From positions 46,647 to 110,646 of the forward strand of contig JACIYN010000029.1 in assembly GCA_014359885.1 (NCBI GenBank): 64,000 bases of DNA, in the 5' to 3' direction. The position numbers were made by a program, and so were the translations under genes. Positions 36,372-45,656 of this stretch are shown here, piece after piece; within the stretch, counting starts at the first letter, position 1; every line of letters starts with the position of its first letter. This DNA is from Desulfacinum sp. (lineage in GTDB: Bacteria > Desulfobacterota > Syntrophobacteria > Syntrophobacterales > DSM-9756). Below the pieces are notes generated by a model. The model saw only the letters and a list, made by a program, of their open reading frames with translations, was not told where the DNA came from and did not search any database.

Positions 36372-36746
36372 ATGTGGCCCTTCACTGACCGGCGCAAGAA
36401 GAGAAGGTACGAAGTCTCCTGGCAAGCCGTGTTACACGCCGATTTCAATGAAGAAAAAACGGCCATGGATGTTTCCGTCGTGGAAGTGAGCCTGGCGGGT
36501 GCACGCCTGGAGATGCCTTCGCTTCTGACGGGTTCCAAGCATGTGCTGGCGGGTCAGCCGACCCGGCTCGTCCTTGAAATCCTCCTTTCGGAAGGCCTCT
36601 TCGCCGCCCCCATACGGTTTCAATGGGCTCGATACGAGGAAGATATCCGCAAGTTCCACGTGGGGGTATCCTTTGAGGATCCTTCCCGTGAATCTCTATC
36701 CGTACTGGAGGCGGAGTTCCGTACCATCCGCAGGGCAACCGCCTGA
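36372..36746 (+). CDS. PilZ-domain protein (predicted cyclic-di-GMP receptor)
   Basis: This 124-residue protein is a single PilZ domain. It has the arginine motif near the start (DRRKKRRYEV) and the second motif as VVEVSLAGARLEM, where the usual D-x-S-x-x-G is altered at the first position (E-V-S-L-A-G). It ends HVGVSFEDPSRESLSVLEA. PilZ proteins bind cyclic-di-GMP and adjust motility or exopolysaccharide. No target gene is adjacent. GGGAGGAA precedes the start. Confidence 0.82.
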   Translation: MWPFTDRRKKRRYEVSWQAVLHADFNEEKTAMDVSVVEVSLAGARLEMPSLLTGSKHVLAGQPTRLVLEILLSEGLFAAPIRFQWARYEEDIRKFHVGVSFEDPSRESLSVLEAEFRTIRRATA

Positions 36747-36784
36747 CAGCTTCCCCCGCCGCCCGCGCACGCCCGCCCCCACCA

Positions 36785-37945
36785 TCAACCCGGCTCGATC
36801 CCGTTGAGCACCTCCACGGCCCGGTCCACTTCCTCGTCGGTGGTGCACCAATGGGGCGCCACCCTCAGATAGCCGCACCGGGACGACACGAAGACGCCTT
36901 CTTCCGCCGCGCGCTTCATGATCTCGTCCGGATCCCGACGGGTGACGAAGGAAAGGATGCCGGATCGGTGGGCCTCCGAAAAGAGAACGGGCTTGTAGCG
37001 GTCCCGGTCGATGCCGGCAAGAATCCGGTCCTGCAGGCGAAAGACCTCGGCGGCCACCGCTTCCGGCGGGTAGGGAAGAACGGCGGAAGTAAGACTCGCT
37101 TCCAGGGCGACGGCCAGCAGGGTGGGGGTGGTGCTGTATTCGAACCGGCGGGCCGTGGCATGGGGCCGCCAGGTGTGGTTCAGGTAGTCGTCTCCCTGGA
37201 CCATGCATTCGGCTCCCACCAGGACGTCGGCGAGCTTTTGGCGGAATTCGGGAGCCGTATAGAAAAGACCGGTGCCGGTGGGACCGAAAAGCCACTTCCA
37301 GCCCGAAGCCGCCACGGCCGCGATGTTCCACTCCTCCGGCCTCACGGGAAGGCAGCCCAGGCTTTGAGCCGCGTCCACCACCAGATCGATCCCCCGCTCC
37401 TTACAGAAAGCCCCCAGTTCCTTGAGATCCGCGGCGAACCCGCTGGTGAACTGCACGTGGCTCACGGCGATGATCCGCGTTCGGTCCGTCGCAAGGCGCT
37501 CCACGTCCTCCATGGACCACCCGCAGGGACGCCCCCCCGTGTCGGCGTCCGCCAGGTGGCGGTCGGGAAGCAGCACCAGTTCCACGCCCCTCTTTTCCTG
37601 AAGCCTCCAGGGATAGTGATTGGCGGGATACTCGTGCACGTAGCTGATGATCCGGTCCCCGGGCCGGAAGGGATAGCCGTTGGCGATCATTCCCATGGCC
37701 TCGGAGGTATTCTTGACAAAGGCCAGGTTGTCGGAGTCGGTGTCCAGAAGCCGGGCGGCGGCGGCGCGCAGCTTCTCCACAGATTGGAAATACCCGGAAA
37801 GACCCGACATCCCCCGACGCATCTGGTCCCGCACGGCCGCCGTCATGGCCCTGCAGGCCGGCTCGGGGACGGGAGAGATGGCACAATGGGCCAGAAAGAC
37901 CCCCTCCTCCTTTATGGGAAAAAGTTCCCCTGTTTTCTGAAACAT
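36785..37945 (-). CDS. Class V aminotransferase (cysteine-desulfurase-like fold)
   Basis: This ~386-residue PLP enzyme has VKNTSEAMGMIANGYPFRPG, the substrate/PLP region SYVHEYPANHYPW, SHVQFTSGFAADLKELG, VVDAAQSLGCLPV and the Schiff-base lysine in AASGWKWLFGPTGTGLFY. The end shows RCGYLRVAPHW. There is no SufS/IscS-type cysteine loop that I can see, so transamination or beta-elimination on another substrate (isopenicillin-epimerase-like group) is more likely. ATG 37945 has GGAGGAAG upstream. It is divergent from tupA1. Confidence 0.82.
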   Translation of the reverse strand: MFQKTGELFPIKEEGVFLAHCAISPVPEPACRAMTAAVRDQMRRGMSGLSGYFQSVEKLRAAAARLLDTDSDNLAFVKNTSEAMGMIANGYPFRPGDRIISYVHEYPANHYPWRLQEKRGVELVLLPDRHLADADTGGRPCGWSMEDVERLATDRTRIIAVSHVQFTSGFAADLKELGAFCKERGIDLVVDAAQSLGCLPVRPEEWNIAAVAASGWKWLFGPTGTGLFYTAPEFRQKLADVLVGAECMVQGDDYLNHTWRPHATARRFEYSTTPTLLAVALEASLTSAVLPYPPEAVAAEVFRLQDRILAGIDRDRYKPVLFSEAHRSGILSFVTRRDPDEIMKRAAEEGVFVSSRCGYLRVAPHWCTTDEEVDRAVEVLNGIEPG

Positions 37946-38121
37946 TCCTTCACTTCCTCCACAAGAAAAAGGTTCGACCAATGGTCCGAGACACCGCCCC
38001 TGCGGTGCGCCCCCTCTTCATGCCACGCCCGGCTGATTTCTTCCAGCCCGAAAGCACGCCCGCACCCGGCCGTCGTCGCCGACCGTGGGTGGCGCCGGGG
38101 AAAAGGGAGATACCGGTTCGC

Positions 38122-38160
38122 TATGTCTTTCTTGACATAGCGAAGGCCCTCCGCTAGACT
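38122..38160 (+). promoter_or_regulatory. tup promoter with TATGTC-N6-GACATA operator
   Basis: The operator TATGTCTTTCTTGACATA at 38122-38139 has perfect half-sites. A sigma-70-like promoter TTGACA (38132-38137), 17 bases, TAGACT (38155-38160) uses the right half as its -35, so binding would block polymerase. The first tup gene starts at 38231. The same palindrome occurs at 45664 and 57341. Confidence 0.75.
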
Positions 38161-38230
38161 CCCGCTCACGTGAAACATGGTGCACAAACCCTGCCTCCGG
38201 GAAGGCGACCCCAAACGGAAGGGAACCCAC

Positions 38231-39085
38231 ATGAGACGGACCCGCGCTCTTTTTTTCGCTCTCCTTGTTTGGCTCAGCACATCGGCGGCCGCAGCGGCTC
38301 CGCCCTGCACGGCGGTCTACGGAAACGGGCAACATCTCCTTCGCCTGGCCACGGGAAGTCCGGGGGAGCTGGGCCTTCTGGAAGAACTGGCCGCCGCATT
38401 CAACGCCGACCATGACTCGCGCTTGTGCTGGATCAAGGCGGGCTCGGGCAAGTCCTTGCATCTGCTTCGAAACGGCCGGGTGGACATGGTCATGGTCCAT
38501 GCGCCGGAGGCGGAAAAGAAGGCGGTGTCGGAAGGCTGGGCAACCCAGAGAACCCTTCTCGCCTCCAATGAATTTTACGTGGTCGGCCCGGCTTCCGATC
38601 CCGCATCCGTTCGGGGGGCAACCGACGTGGTGGACGCCTACCGACGCATCGCCGAAGCCGAAGCCGTCTTCCTTTCCCGGGGGGACAATTCGGGCACCCA
38701 CAAGAAGGAAAGGATGATCTGGTCCAAGGCGGGCATCCAGCCTCGGGGCCGCTGGTACATGGTGACGGGGACCTTCATGTGGGCGACGCTCAAAAAGGCC
38801 GACGAAGTGGGCGGCTATTTCATGACGGACAGCAGTACGTGGGTGGCCGCCAAGAAGGATCTCCGGAGCCTGAAGGTTCTTTTCCGCGGCGACCCGCTCC
38901 TTGTCAACGTCTATCACGCACTGTGCGCTCCACCCCAAACGACGGAAGGCGCCCGACTGGCCCGGCGGTTCATTGAATTTCTGGCTTCCGACCAAGGCCA
39001 GCAGATCATCCGTCATTACGGGGTCGAGCAATACGGTGAGCCCCTGTACAACGACGCGGCCTATGCCGCCCAATTCGCCCATTGA
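38231..39085 (+). CDS. Tungstate-binding-like periplasmic protein 1 (TupA family)
   Basis: This 284-residue secreted protein has a signal peptide ending AAAAAPPC. The mature domain shows LRLATGSPGELGLLEELAAA, SGKSLHLLRNGRVDMVMVHA and the TupA motif LSRGDNSGTHKKE, which lines the oxyanion pocket. It resembles the second protein of this operon but is diverged at the start: the TTTSTDNTGLL motif is replaced by ATGSPGELGLLEEL. It may bind a different oxyanion or serve as a second receptor for the same permease. Confidence 0.83.
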   Translation: MRRTRALFFALLVWLSTSAAAAAPPCTAVYGNGQHLLRLATGSPGELGLLEELAAAFNADHDSRLCWIKAGSGKSLHLLRNGRVDMVMVHAPEAEKKAVSEGWATQRTLLASNEFYVVGPASDPASVRGATDVVDAYRRIAEAEAVFLSRGDNSGTHKKERMIWSKAGIQPRGRWYMVTGTFMWATLKKADEVGGYFMTDSSTWVAAKKDLRSLKVLFRGDPLLVNVYHALCAPPQTTEGARLARRFIEFLASDQGQQIIRHYGVEQYGEPLYNDAAYAAQFAH

Positions 39086-39159
39086 GCGCGGATGAATGGG
39101 CGGCGTTGTTCGGCATGAACCTTTCATGCATGGCATGGACACCCCGAAGGAGGCTGAAG

Positions 39160-40002
39160 ATGAAAGGAAAACTCCGAAACACGCTTCTTGTCCCGGTCCT
39201 GTTCCTGGCCCTTTTCGCCTGCGCGGGAGGCCCGGCGCAGGCGGCGGACAAGGTCCTGCAGATGGCCACCACCACCAGCACGGACAACACGGGGCTCTTG
39301 GACTATCTGGCGCCCATGTTCCAGGAAGCGACCGGCATCGAGCTTCGCTGGGTGGCCGTGGGCACGGGAAAGGCGCTGGAATTGGGGAAAAACTGCGACG
39401 TGGATGTGCTCCTGGTCCACGCGCCAGCGGCGGAAGAAAAGTACGTGGCGGAAGGCTACGGGGTGGAGCGCACCCGGATCATGTACAATGACTTCGTCAT
39501 CATCGGCCCCAAGGACGACCCGGCTGGCATCCGGGGAATGAACGCCTCGGCGGCGCTCAAGACGCTGGCCATGGAGAAGATTCCCTTCGTCAGTCGCGGG
39601 GACAATTCGGGCACCCACAAGAAGGAGCTGTCCTTGTGGAAGGCGGCCGGAATCCCCGTGGAGGACAAGGCCGATTGGTACATTCAGACCGGCCAGGGCA
39701 TGCTGGCCACCATCAACGTGGCGGCGGAACGCCGGGGATACACCCTCACCGACCGGGGCACCTACATCAAGTACGAGCACACCCTGAAGGGCGATCCCCC
39801 CCTGGTCATCTTGGTGGAGGGCGACCGGAATCTTTTCAACCAATACAGCGCCCTGATCGTGAACCCCCAGCGATGCCCCCAGGTGAAGGCGGATCTGGCC
39901 AAAGCCTTCATCGACTGGTTGACCTCCCCCGCGACCCAGAAGGCCATCGCGGAGTACAAGATGCTGGGAAAGAGCCTCTTTACCCCCAACGCGGAAAGGT
40001 AG
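39160..40002 (+). CDS. tupA: Tungstate-binding periplasmic protein TupA
   Basis: This 280-residue secreted protein has a signal with a possible lipobox (LALFACAGG). The conserved oxyanion-binding motif MATTTSTDNTGLLDYL is intact, followed by VGTGKALELGKNCDVDVLLV and SRGDNSGTHKKELSLW. TupA binds tungstate with very high affinity and passes it to TupBC. AAGGAGG lies before ATG 39160. A 199-base space with hairpins separates it from tupB. Confidence 0.92.
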   Translation: MKGKLRNTLLVPVLFLALFACAGGPAQAADKVLQMATTTSTDNTGLLDYLAPMFQEATGIELRWVAVGTGKALELGKNCDVDVLLVHAPAAEEKYVAEGYGVERTRIMYNDFVIIGPKDDPAGIRGMNASAALKTLAMEKIPFVSRGDNSGTHKKELSLWKAAGIPVEDKADWYIQTGQGMLATINVAAERRGYTLTDRGTYIKYEHTLKGDPPLVILVEGDRNLFNQYSALIVNPQRCPQVKADLAKAFIDWLTSPATQKAIAEYKMLGKSLFTPNAER

Positions 40003-40129
40003 AGACGGGGAAATCCCCTGGAATCAGCAAAACTCCTGGAAGTTGTTTCCCCGCCGGGGCAATCCATGCTATAAGCCCCGGCGGCCGGACGCAAGGCCCG
40101 CCATTACAGGAAAGACCTTGGCCTGTCGG

Positions 40130-40156
40130 GTAGAGGCGGGGTTTATCCCCGCCCGC
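40130..40156. repeat. GC-rich hairpin repeat in the tup operon
   Basis: GTAGAGGCGGGGTTTATCCC followed by CGCCCGC is a copy of the element at 3819 and 23826. It lies between tupA and tupB and could reduce downstream expression or protect the tupA transcript. Confidence 0.7.
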
Positions 40157-40201
40157 CGAGCGCCTGGACGCAGAAACCGGGTAAGATTCTGAACACGGCC
40201 C

Positions 40202-40891
40202 ATGGACTATTTGACCGAAGGTTTCATCAAGGCCCTGCACCTCTTGGTCGGAGGCCACCCGGAAACGTTTTCCGCCATCGAGACCACGCTCATGGTGACG
40301 AGCTGGTCCATGGCGGCCAGCCTCATCCTGGGCATCCCCTCGGGGTTTCTTCTCGGCTATCACGATTTCCGGGGGAAACGGGCCGTACGAACGGTGGTGG
40401 ACACGTGTCTGGCCTTTCCCACCGTGCTCATCGGCCTGTTGGTCTATGCCTTCGTTTCCCGCCGCGGTCCCCTGGGGGAGCTGGGCCTCTTGTTCACCCC
40501 GGCGGCCATCGCCGTGGGCCAGACCATCTTGGCCCTCCCTGTGGTGATCGCCCTCACGGCCACCGCCATCGAAAGCCTGGACCGCCAGCTCCGCATCAGC
40601 CTCCTCAGCCTGGGAGCCCGCGGCCGCCAGGTGCTCTTGACCAGCATCTGGGAAGCGCGCCACGGGGTCATCGCGGCGGCCCTGACCGCCTACGGCCGGG
40701 TCCTCACGGAGGTGGGCATCTCCATGATGGTGGGCGGGAACATCAAGTGGCACACCCGCACCATGACCACCGCCATCGCCCTGGAGACGGGCAAGGGGGA
40801 GTTCGCCATGGGCGTGGCCCTGGGCCTGGTGCTCATGGCCATCGCCTTCGTGGTCAACGTATCCCTGGCTATCCTGAGAAAAAGAGCGTGA
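40202..40891 (+). CDS. tupB: Tungstate ABC transporter permease TupB
   Basis: This 229-residue permease has five or six helices and the conserved loop ISLLSLGARGRQVLLTSIWE, plus GLLVYAFVSRRGPLGELGLL and TEVGISMMVGGNIKWHTRTM typical of TupB. It would transport tungstate delivered by TupA. Confidence 0.92.
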   Translation: MDYLTEGFIKALHLLVGGHPETFSAIETTLMVTSWSMAASLILGIPSGFLLGYHDFRGKRAVRTVVDTCLAFPTVLIGLLVYAFVSRRGPLGELGLLFTPAAIAVGQTILALPVVIALTATAIESLDRQLRISLLSLGARGRQVLLTSIWEARHGVIAAALTAYGRVLTEVGISMMVGGNIKWHTRTMTTAIALETGKGEFAMGVALGLVLMAIAFVVNVSLAILRKRA

Positions 40892-40901
40892 GTCCGCCGC
40901 G

Positions 40902-41948
40902 ATGATCTACCTTGTGAAAGGGCTGCGGCATCGCTACGGCACCCAGACGGTCCTGCGCCTGGATCGTTTGACCATCGAGCGCCACAAGATCGTGGGCCTC
41001 ATCGGCCCCAACGGAAGCGGCAAAAGCACCCTGCTCCGGCTGCTGGCCTTCGTGGAACCTCCCAGCCGCGGGCGGATCGTCTACTATCCCGAGGAAGGCA
41101 ACGCGGGAAACGAAGACGCCCGGTTCCAGGTAACCCTTCTGGGCCAGGAGCCCTATCTCCTCAAACGGACGGTTCTGGCCAACGTGGCCTATGGCCTCAA
41201 GGTCCGGGGAGATACCGAGAGCCTGGAAAAGCGGGCCGCCGAGGCCCTGGAATGGGTGGGACTTCCCCCCCGGGCCTTTCTTCGGCGCCGCTGGTTTGAG
41301 CTTTCGGGTGGCGAAGCCCAGCGCGTGGCTCTCGCGGCCCGCCTGGTCCTTCGGCCCAAGGTGCTTTTGCTGGACGAGCCCACGGCCAGCGTGGACATGG
41401 AAAGCGCGCAAAGGATCCGGGAGGCGGCTCTGCGGGCCCAGCGGGAATGGGGCACCACCATCGTGGTGGCCAGCCACGACCGCCACTGGCTCTTCGAAGT
41501 CTGCGACGGCATGCTTCACCTTCTCAAGGGCCGCCTGGCGGGCACCGGAGCGGAAAACATCATCCTGGGCCCCTGGCGGCAGTGCGGTCAGGACCTTTGG
41601 GCAAAGCGCCTGGAAGACGGCCAGGAGCTCGTCCTGCCCGGAGCCCCCGGGCCCAATGCCATGGCCCTCATTCCCCCCGACCGCCTCGCATTGGAACATG
41701 TCTTGGAAGACTCTTGGGACTCCTCGCCCGCCTCCGCTCCGTACGGCGGGGCCTGCCGCATTGCTGGAACCCTGCTCCGACTCACCCTGGAACGGGCCGG
41801 CGGGCACATCCTGGCCACCGTGGCCGTGGGCCGAAGTCTCTTCACGGCCACACTCCCCCCCTCCCGGGGATTGCGCCCCGCCCCGTTCTATCCCGGTCAG
41901 CGCGTGGAACTTATCTTCCCGGCCCATGACGTGGCGTGGTTCTCCTGA
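40902..41948 (+). CDS. tupC: Tungstate ABC transporter ATPase TupC
   Basis: This 348-residue ATPase has Walker A GPNGSGKSTLLR, the signature LSGGEAQRVALAARL, Walker B VLLLDEPTASVD and H-loop VASHD. The C-terminal ~110 residues are a regulatory extension (LRLTLERAGGHILATVAVGR) rather than a full TOBE pair. It follows tupB by 10 bases and ends six bases from the convergent regulator gene. Confidence 0.9.
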   Translation: MIYLVKGLRHRYGTQTVLRLDRLTIERHKIVGLIGPNGSGKSTLLRLLAFVEPPSRGRIVYYPEEGNAGNEDARFQVTLLGQEPYLLKRTVLANVAYGLKVRGDTESLEKRAAEALEWVGLPPRAFLRRRWFELSGGEAQRVALAARLVLRPKVLLLDEPTASVDMESAQRIREAALRAQREWGTTIVVASHDRHWLFEVCDGMLHLLKGRLAGTGAENIILGPWRQCGQDLWAKRLEDGQELVLPGAPGPNAMALIPPDRLALEHVLEDSWDSSPASAPYGGACRIAGTLLRLTLERAGGHILATVAVGRSLFTATLPPSRGLRPAPFYPGQRVELIFPAHDVAWFS

Positions 41949-41954
41949 GGCGCC

Positions 41955-42344
41955 CTATCCGGAATCGACCTCGGCGGTTCCCGGCTCCGAAGATCTCTCG
42001 GGATCCCTCCCGAAGCCCTCGATGGGCCAAGGGAAAAGAGTCCGAGCCCTCTCCAGCGCCATCCGCTCCACTTCGCCGTACCAGACGTCAAATGCCTCCA
42101 GCAGCGCCTTGCCCAGATCCGTCAACTCGTAGCCGTCCCTTCGAGGCCCGCTGCGAACAATCAACTTGGAACCGATGACGTCCTCCGTCTTCTTGATCTT
42201 GCCCCAAGCGGCCCGATAGGACATGCCCAAATCTTCCGCTGCCCTTTTCAGGGAACCGTAGGCGGCGATCTTCGCCAGGAGTTGCGCCCGGCCGAGCCCG
42301 AAAATCTGCCCCTCTTCGGTCTCCAGCCACAGGTGGAGCCGCAT
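41955..42344 (-). CDS. ModE-like winged-helix regulator, DNA-binding domain only
   Basis: This ~129-residue protein corresponds to the N-terminal DNA-binding domain of ModE: FGLGRAQLLAKIAAYGSLKR and AAEDLGMSYRAAWGKIKKTE, with a wing ending in GYELTDLGKALLEAFDVWY. The TOBE/Mop ligand domains of ModE are absent. Tungstate-responsive ModE-like regulators (TunR) are known from sulfate reducers; membership cannot be shown here. It is convergent with tupC and divergent from wtpA, and is the best candidate to bind the TATGTC-N6-GACATA sites. Confidence 0.85.
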   Translation of the reverse strand: MRLHLWLETEEGQIFGLGRAQLLAKIAAYGSLKRAAEDLGMSYRAAWGKIKKTEDVIGSKLIVRSGPRRDGYELTDLGKALLEAFDVWYGEVERMALERARTLFPWPIEGFGRDPERSSEPGTAEVDSG

Positions 42345-42754
42345 GCGCGGTCTCCACTCCCTGCTCCCTCCATCCTGCACAGACACCTCCCGGTAAGCCC
42401 CGCGTTTCGCCCCATGCCGACCCGCCCGGCCGCGCCCCCCACCAGGGAGGATTACCGGAGCGGCGACGGTTTTGTCCCCATCCACATAACTGCTAGCATC
42501 GCGGTTGCGCACCGTCAATGGAAAGGCCCTTGCCCTGGCGCCTTTCCAGGCGGCCGGAGGCTTTAAGGGTGCGTGGATTTCCGTTGACAGGGGCAGGGCC
42601 CGATGGTATGTGCTCTATGTGACATATATCCTAATTGTGCATGTCCATGGACATCTGTGTGTAAATGTCGGAAGGAGGCGGCCTGAGGCCTTTCAGGCAA
42701 GGGATGTGTCAACGGTTCCAAGGCGGCCAATACTCGAACAAGGAGGCGTAGACC
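42345..42754. other. Divergent control region between the ModE-like gene and wtpA
   Basis: No gene is present. The wtpA promoter and two palindromic motifs lie at 42584-42654 (separate entry). A possible regulator promoter on the minus strand is TTGACG (42518-42513) and TAGCAG (42495-42490), 17 bases apart, which is weak. Confidence 0.45.
42584..42654 (+). promoter_or_regulatory. wtpA promoter with operator-like palindromes
   Basis: TTGACA (42584-42589), 17 bases, TATGTG (42607-42612) forms a promoter. The element TATGTGACATA at 42616-42626 contains the right half-site GACATA and is a compressed palindrome. ATGTCCATGGACAT at 42641-42654 is a perfect palindrome with half-sites ATGTC and GACAT spaced by four. 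These are variants of the operator seen perfectly at 38122, 45664 and 57341. Confidence 0.6.
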
Positions 42755-43741
42755 ATGAGAAGGCTCGAAAACCCGATTCAATGGAGGGCATTGCTCCTGG
42801 CGATCCTGCTCGCCGCAATGCCTTCCCACGCGGCGGCCGAACTGGAAGGAAAGGTGATCATCTTTCACGCCGGCAGCCTTTCCGTTCCCTTCGAAGCCAT
42901 GGAAAAGGCCTTTGAAGCGAAGCACCCGAAGGTGGACATCCTTCGAGAAGCCAGTGGAAGCTCAAAGGCGGCCCGGAAGATCTCGGAGTTGCACAAGCCC
43001 TGTGACATCATGGCCTCGGCCGACTACCAGGTGATCGACAAGATCCTCTTCCCCCGATATGCCGATTGGAACATCCGGTTCGCTTCCAACCAGCTCGTGC
43101 TCTGCTACACGGACAAAAGCCGCTTCGCCGGGGAAGTGAACGCCCAGAACTGGTATCGGATTCTCCAGCGCGAGGACGTCGTCTGGGGCCATTCGGACCC
43201 CGATCTGGACCCCTGCGGCTATCGCGCCCTCATGGTCCTGCAACTGGCTGAGAAGCATTACGGCGTCCCCGGTCTCTACGACAAGTTACTCGCCAACCGT
43301 CCCCGGGAAAACATCCGGCCCAAGTCCGTCGAACTCATCAGCCTGCTCCAGACCGGCAACATGGACTACGCCTGGGAGTATCTCTCCGTGGCCGTCCAAC
43401 ACCGCCTGAAGTACGTCACCCTGCCCGATCGCATCAACCTGGGAAACTACGCCCACGATTCCTTTTATTCCCAGGCCGTGGTCAGGGTCGCCGGCAGGGA
43501 GCCCGGTGCTTTCATGGAGATGCGGGGCAAGTCCTGTACGTACGGAGTCACTCTGGTCAAATCCTCCCCCAACCGGGAAGCGGCCGTGGCCTTTCTGGCG
43601 TACATGCTGGATCCCGAAGGGGGATTGAAGATCCTGAAAACCATGGGCCAGCCCCCCTTCGTCCCTTGCCGGGTCCCGTCCGAGGAGATGTGGGACCGGC
43701 TGCCCCAAGTCCTCAAACCCCTGGTGGAGGTCAGAGAGTAG
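42755..43741 (+). CDS. wtpA: Molybdate/tungstate-binding protein (WtpA/ModA type)
   Basis: This 328-residue secreted protein has a signal peptide ([18 protein letters not shown]). The mature start [20 protein letters not shown] and [20 protein letters not shown] match the WtpA group that coordinates molybdate or tungstate octahedrally. The sequence also has [13 protein letters not shown] and the conserved [14 protein letters not shown]. It starts the wtpABC operon. AGGAGG precedes ATG 42755. Confidence 0.92.
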   Translation: MRRLENPIQWRALLLAILLAAMPSHAAAELEGKVIIFHAGSLSVPFEAMEKAFEAKHPKVDILREASGSSKAARKISELHKPCDIMASADYQVIDKILFPRYADWNIRFASNQLVLCYTDKSRFAGEVNAQNWYRILQREDVVWGHSDPDLDPCGYRALMVLQLAEKHYGVPGLYDKLLANRPRENIRPKSVELISLLQTGNMDYAWEYLSVAVQHRLKYVTLPDRINLGNYAHDSFYSQAVVRVAGREPGAFMEMRGKSCTYGVTLVKSSPNREAAVAFLAYMLDPEGGLKILKTMGQPPFVPCRVPSEEMWDRLPQVLKPLVEVRE

Positions 43742-43750
43742 GGATCCGCC

Positions 43751-44536
43751 ATGCGCTACAAGGGCCCCTTTCACCACCTGACCCTGTGCTGCGGGGGCCT
43801 CGTCTTGGCCTTCATCCTGCTTCCCTTGTGGGAACTGATGACATCCTCGCCGCCCGCCGCCCTTGCCCGGACCTTGAAAGACGGCGAGGTGGTCCGTGCC
43901 ATCCGCCTGAGCCTCCTCGCCTCGGGCGCCTCCGCCGCCATCGCCTTCATCCTGGGAACACCGTTGGCCTACCTGCTGGCCCGGTTCGATTTCAGGGGGA
44001 AGCGATGGCTGGAGGCCATCGTCGACCTGCCCGTGGTCATCCCCCATCCCGTCGTGGGAATCGCCGTGCTGGGCGTGGCGGGTCGGGACCATGCCCTGGG
44101 CCGAATCCTCCTCCAGGCTGGCGTGAGGATCCTGGGCAGCGTGACGGGGATCATCGTGGTGCTCACCTTTGTGGGGCTGCCCTTCTACATCAATACGGTG
44201 CGGGACGGCTTCGAGGCGGTTTCTCCGAGGCTGGAAAATGTGTCGCGGAGCCTGGGGGCCTCCATGGCCGAAACCTTCCTGCGCATCACCCTGCCCTTGA
44301 GCTGGCGCAGCGTGGTGGCGGGCCTGATCATGAGCAGCGCCCGGGCCATCAGCGAATTCGGCGCCGTGGTGATCGTGGCCTACCACCCCATGACCGCCCC
44401 CGTGCTGATCTACGAGCGTTTCGAGGGCTACGGCCTGCGCTATTCCCAGCCCGTGGCGGTCTGGCTGGTGGGCGTGTGTCTTGTACTGTTCGCGGCGCTG
44501 CGCGCGCTCACCCTCCGGCAACGGAAGGAAGAATGA
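43751..44536 (+). CDS. wtpB: Molybdate/tungstate ABC transporter permease (WtpB/ModB type)
   Basis: This 261-residue permease has six helices. The EAA-like loop is SRSLGASMAETFLRITLPLSW, and family marks are LVVGT-like FILGTPLAYLLARFDF and VVIPHPVVGIAVL. It follows wtpA by nine bases and overlaps wtpC (ATGA). Confidence 0.93.
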   Translation: MRYKGPFHHLTLCCGGLVLAFILLPLWELMTSSPPAALARTLKDGEVVRAIRLSLLASGASAAIAFILGTPLAYLLARFDFRGKRWLEAIVDLPVVIPHPVVGIAVLGVAGRDHALGRILLQAGVRILGSVTGIIVVLTFVGLPFYINTVRDGFEAVSPRLENVSRSLGASMAETFLRITLPLSWRSVVAGLIMSSARAISEFGAVVIVAYHPMTAPVLIYERFEGYGLRYSQPVAVWLVGVCLVLFAALRALTLRQRKEE

Positions 44537-45570
44537 TCCGCCTCGACAATCTGAGCCTTTCGGTTTCGTCCTTCCCAATGGGCCCACTCTGTCTCACGGT
44601 GGGCGAGGGGGATTTCTTCGTCCTCATGGGCCCCACCGGCGCCGGCAAGACGCTGCTCCTGGAGGCCATCGCGGGATTGGTGCCCGTCGCCGACGGTCGT
44701 ATCTTCATCGGCGCCCGGGACGTGACCCGGCTGCCCCCTGAACGACGGGAGGTCGGTATCGTCTACCAGGACCAATCCCTTTTCCCGCACCTTACGGTCC
44801 GTGAAAACATCCGGTATGGCCTCAGGTTCAAGAATCGGACGGGTCCGGGGACCGAGGCCCTTCTGGACCGCCTGGTGGAAGAGCTTCGCATCGGGCATCT
44901 GCTGGAAAGACGCCCCCTTCACCTGAGCGGCGGCGAAAGGCAGCGCGTGGCCCTGGTCCGGGCCCTGGCCGTTCAGCCTTCGTTGCTTCTTTTGGATGAA
45001 CCCCTTTCCGCCCTGGATCCGGCCTTTCGCGAGGAGATGGGGGGGTTGCTCAGGAGAATCCGCAACTCCACGGGCGCCACGTTCTTCATGGTCACCCACG
45101 ACTTCACCGAAGCCCTGGACCTGGGCAATCGGGGGGCGGTCATGAACCGGGGGCGCCTGGAACAGGTGGGTGAGGTCCGGGACATCTTCCTACGGCCCGC
45201 CTCCCCCTTCGTGGCCCGTTTCGTGGGCATGAAAAACCTGTTCCGGGCTCGCTTTCAAGGCCCCCACGCCCTGGTGGGGAATCTGCGGATGCGACTCCCG
45301 CGGCCCCAGGGCCGGGAGTCGGGAAAGGTGGCGTTCCGGCCCGAACATGTGGAGATATGGCCGGAATCCGCCCGGGCACCCCACCCCAATCTGTTTTCGG
45401 GCACCATCGCGGAATGCGTGGACCACGGCTTCACCTGCCGACTCACCGTGTCCGTCGACTCCGTGCGCCTCACAGCCCACCTGCCGGCAAGGGAAGCCCA
45501 CCGGATGGGGCTCTGTGAAGGAAGGCGGGTGACCGTGGCCGTTCCCCCCGAAGCGATCCACGTCATCTGA
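44533..45570 (+). CDS. wtpC: Molybdate/tungstate ABC transporter ATPase (WtpC/ModC type)
   Basis: This 345-residue ATPase has Walker A GPTGAGKTLLLEA, Q-loop VYQDQSLFPHLTV, signature LSGGERQRVALVRAL, Walker B LLLLDEPLSALDP and H-loop VTHDF. The C-terminal ~110 residues contain a TOBE-like domain (FRPEHVEIWP to VTVAVPPEAIHVI), which in ModC/WtpC senses the oxyanion and inhibits transport. Confidence 0.92.
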   Translation: MIRLDNLSLSVSSFPMGPLCLTVGEGDFFVLMGPTGAGKTLLLEAIAGLVPVADGRIFIGARDVTRLPPERREVGIVYQDQSLFPHLTVRENIRYGLRFKNRTGPGTEALLDRLVEELRIGHLLERRPLHLSGGERQRVALVRALAVQPSLLLLDEPLSALDPAFREEMGGLLRRIRNSTGATFFMVTHDFTEALDLGNRGAVMNRGRLEQVGEVRDIFLRPASPFVARFVGMKNLFRARFQGPHALVGNLRMRLPRPQGRESGKVAFRPEHVEIWPESARAPHPNLFSGTIAECVDHGFTCRLTVSVDSVRLTAHLPAREAHRMGLCEGRRVTVAVPPEAIHVI

Positions 45571-45656
45571 AGACCAAGAGGGTTCACCGCGCGTCCTGCG
45601 GGGGTTCGGGACCCCGAGAAAGGGAATGCCCCTGGACAAAGGGGGCGGAAATCCGC

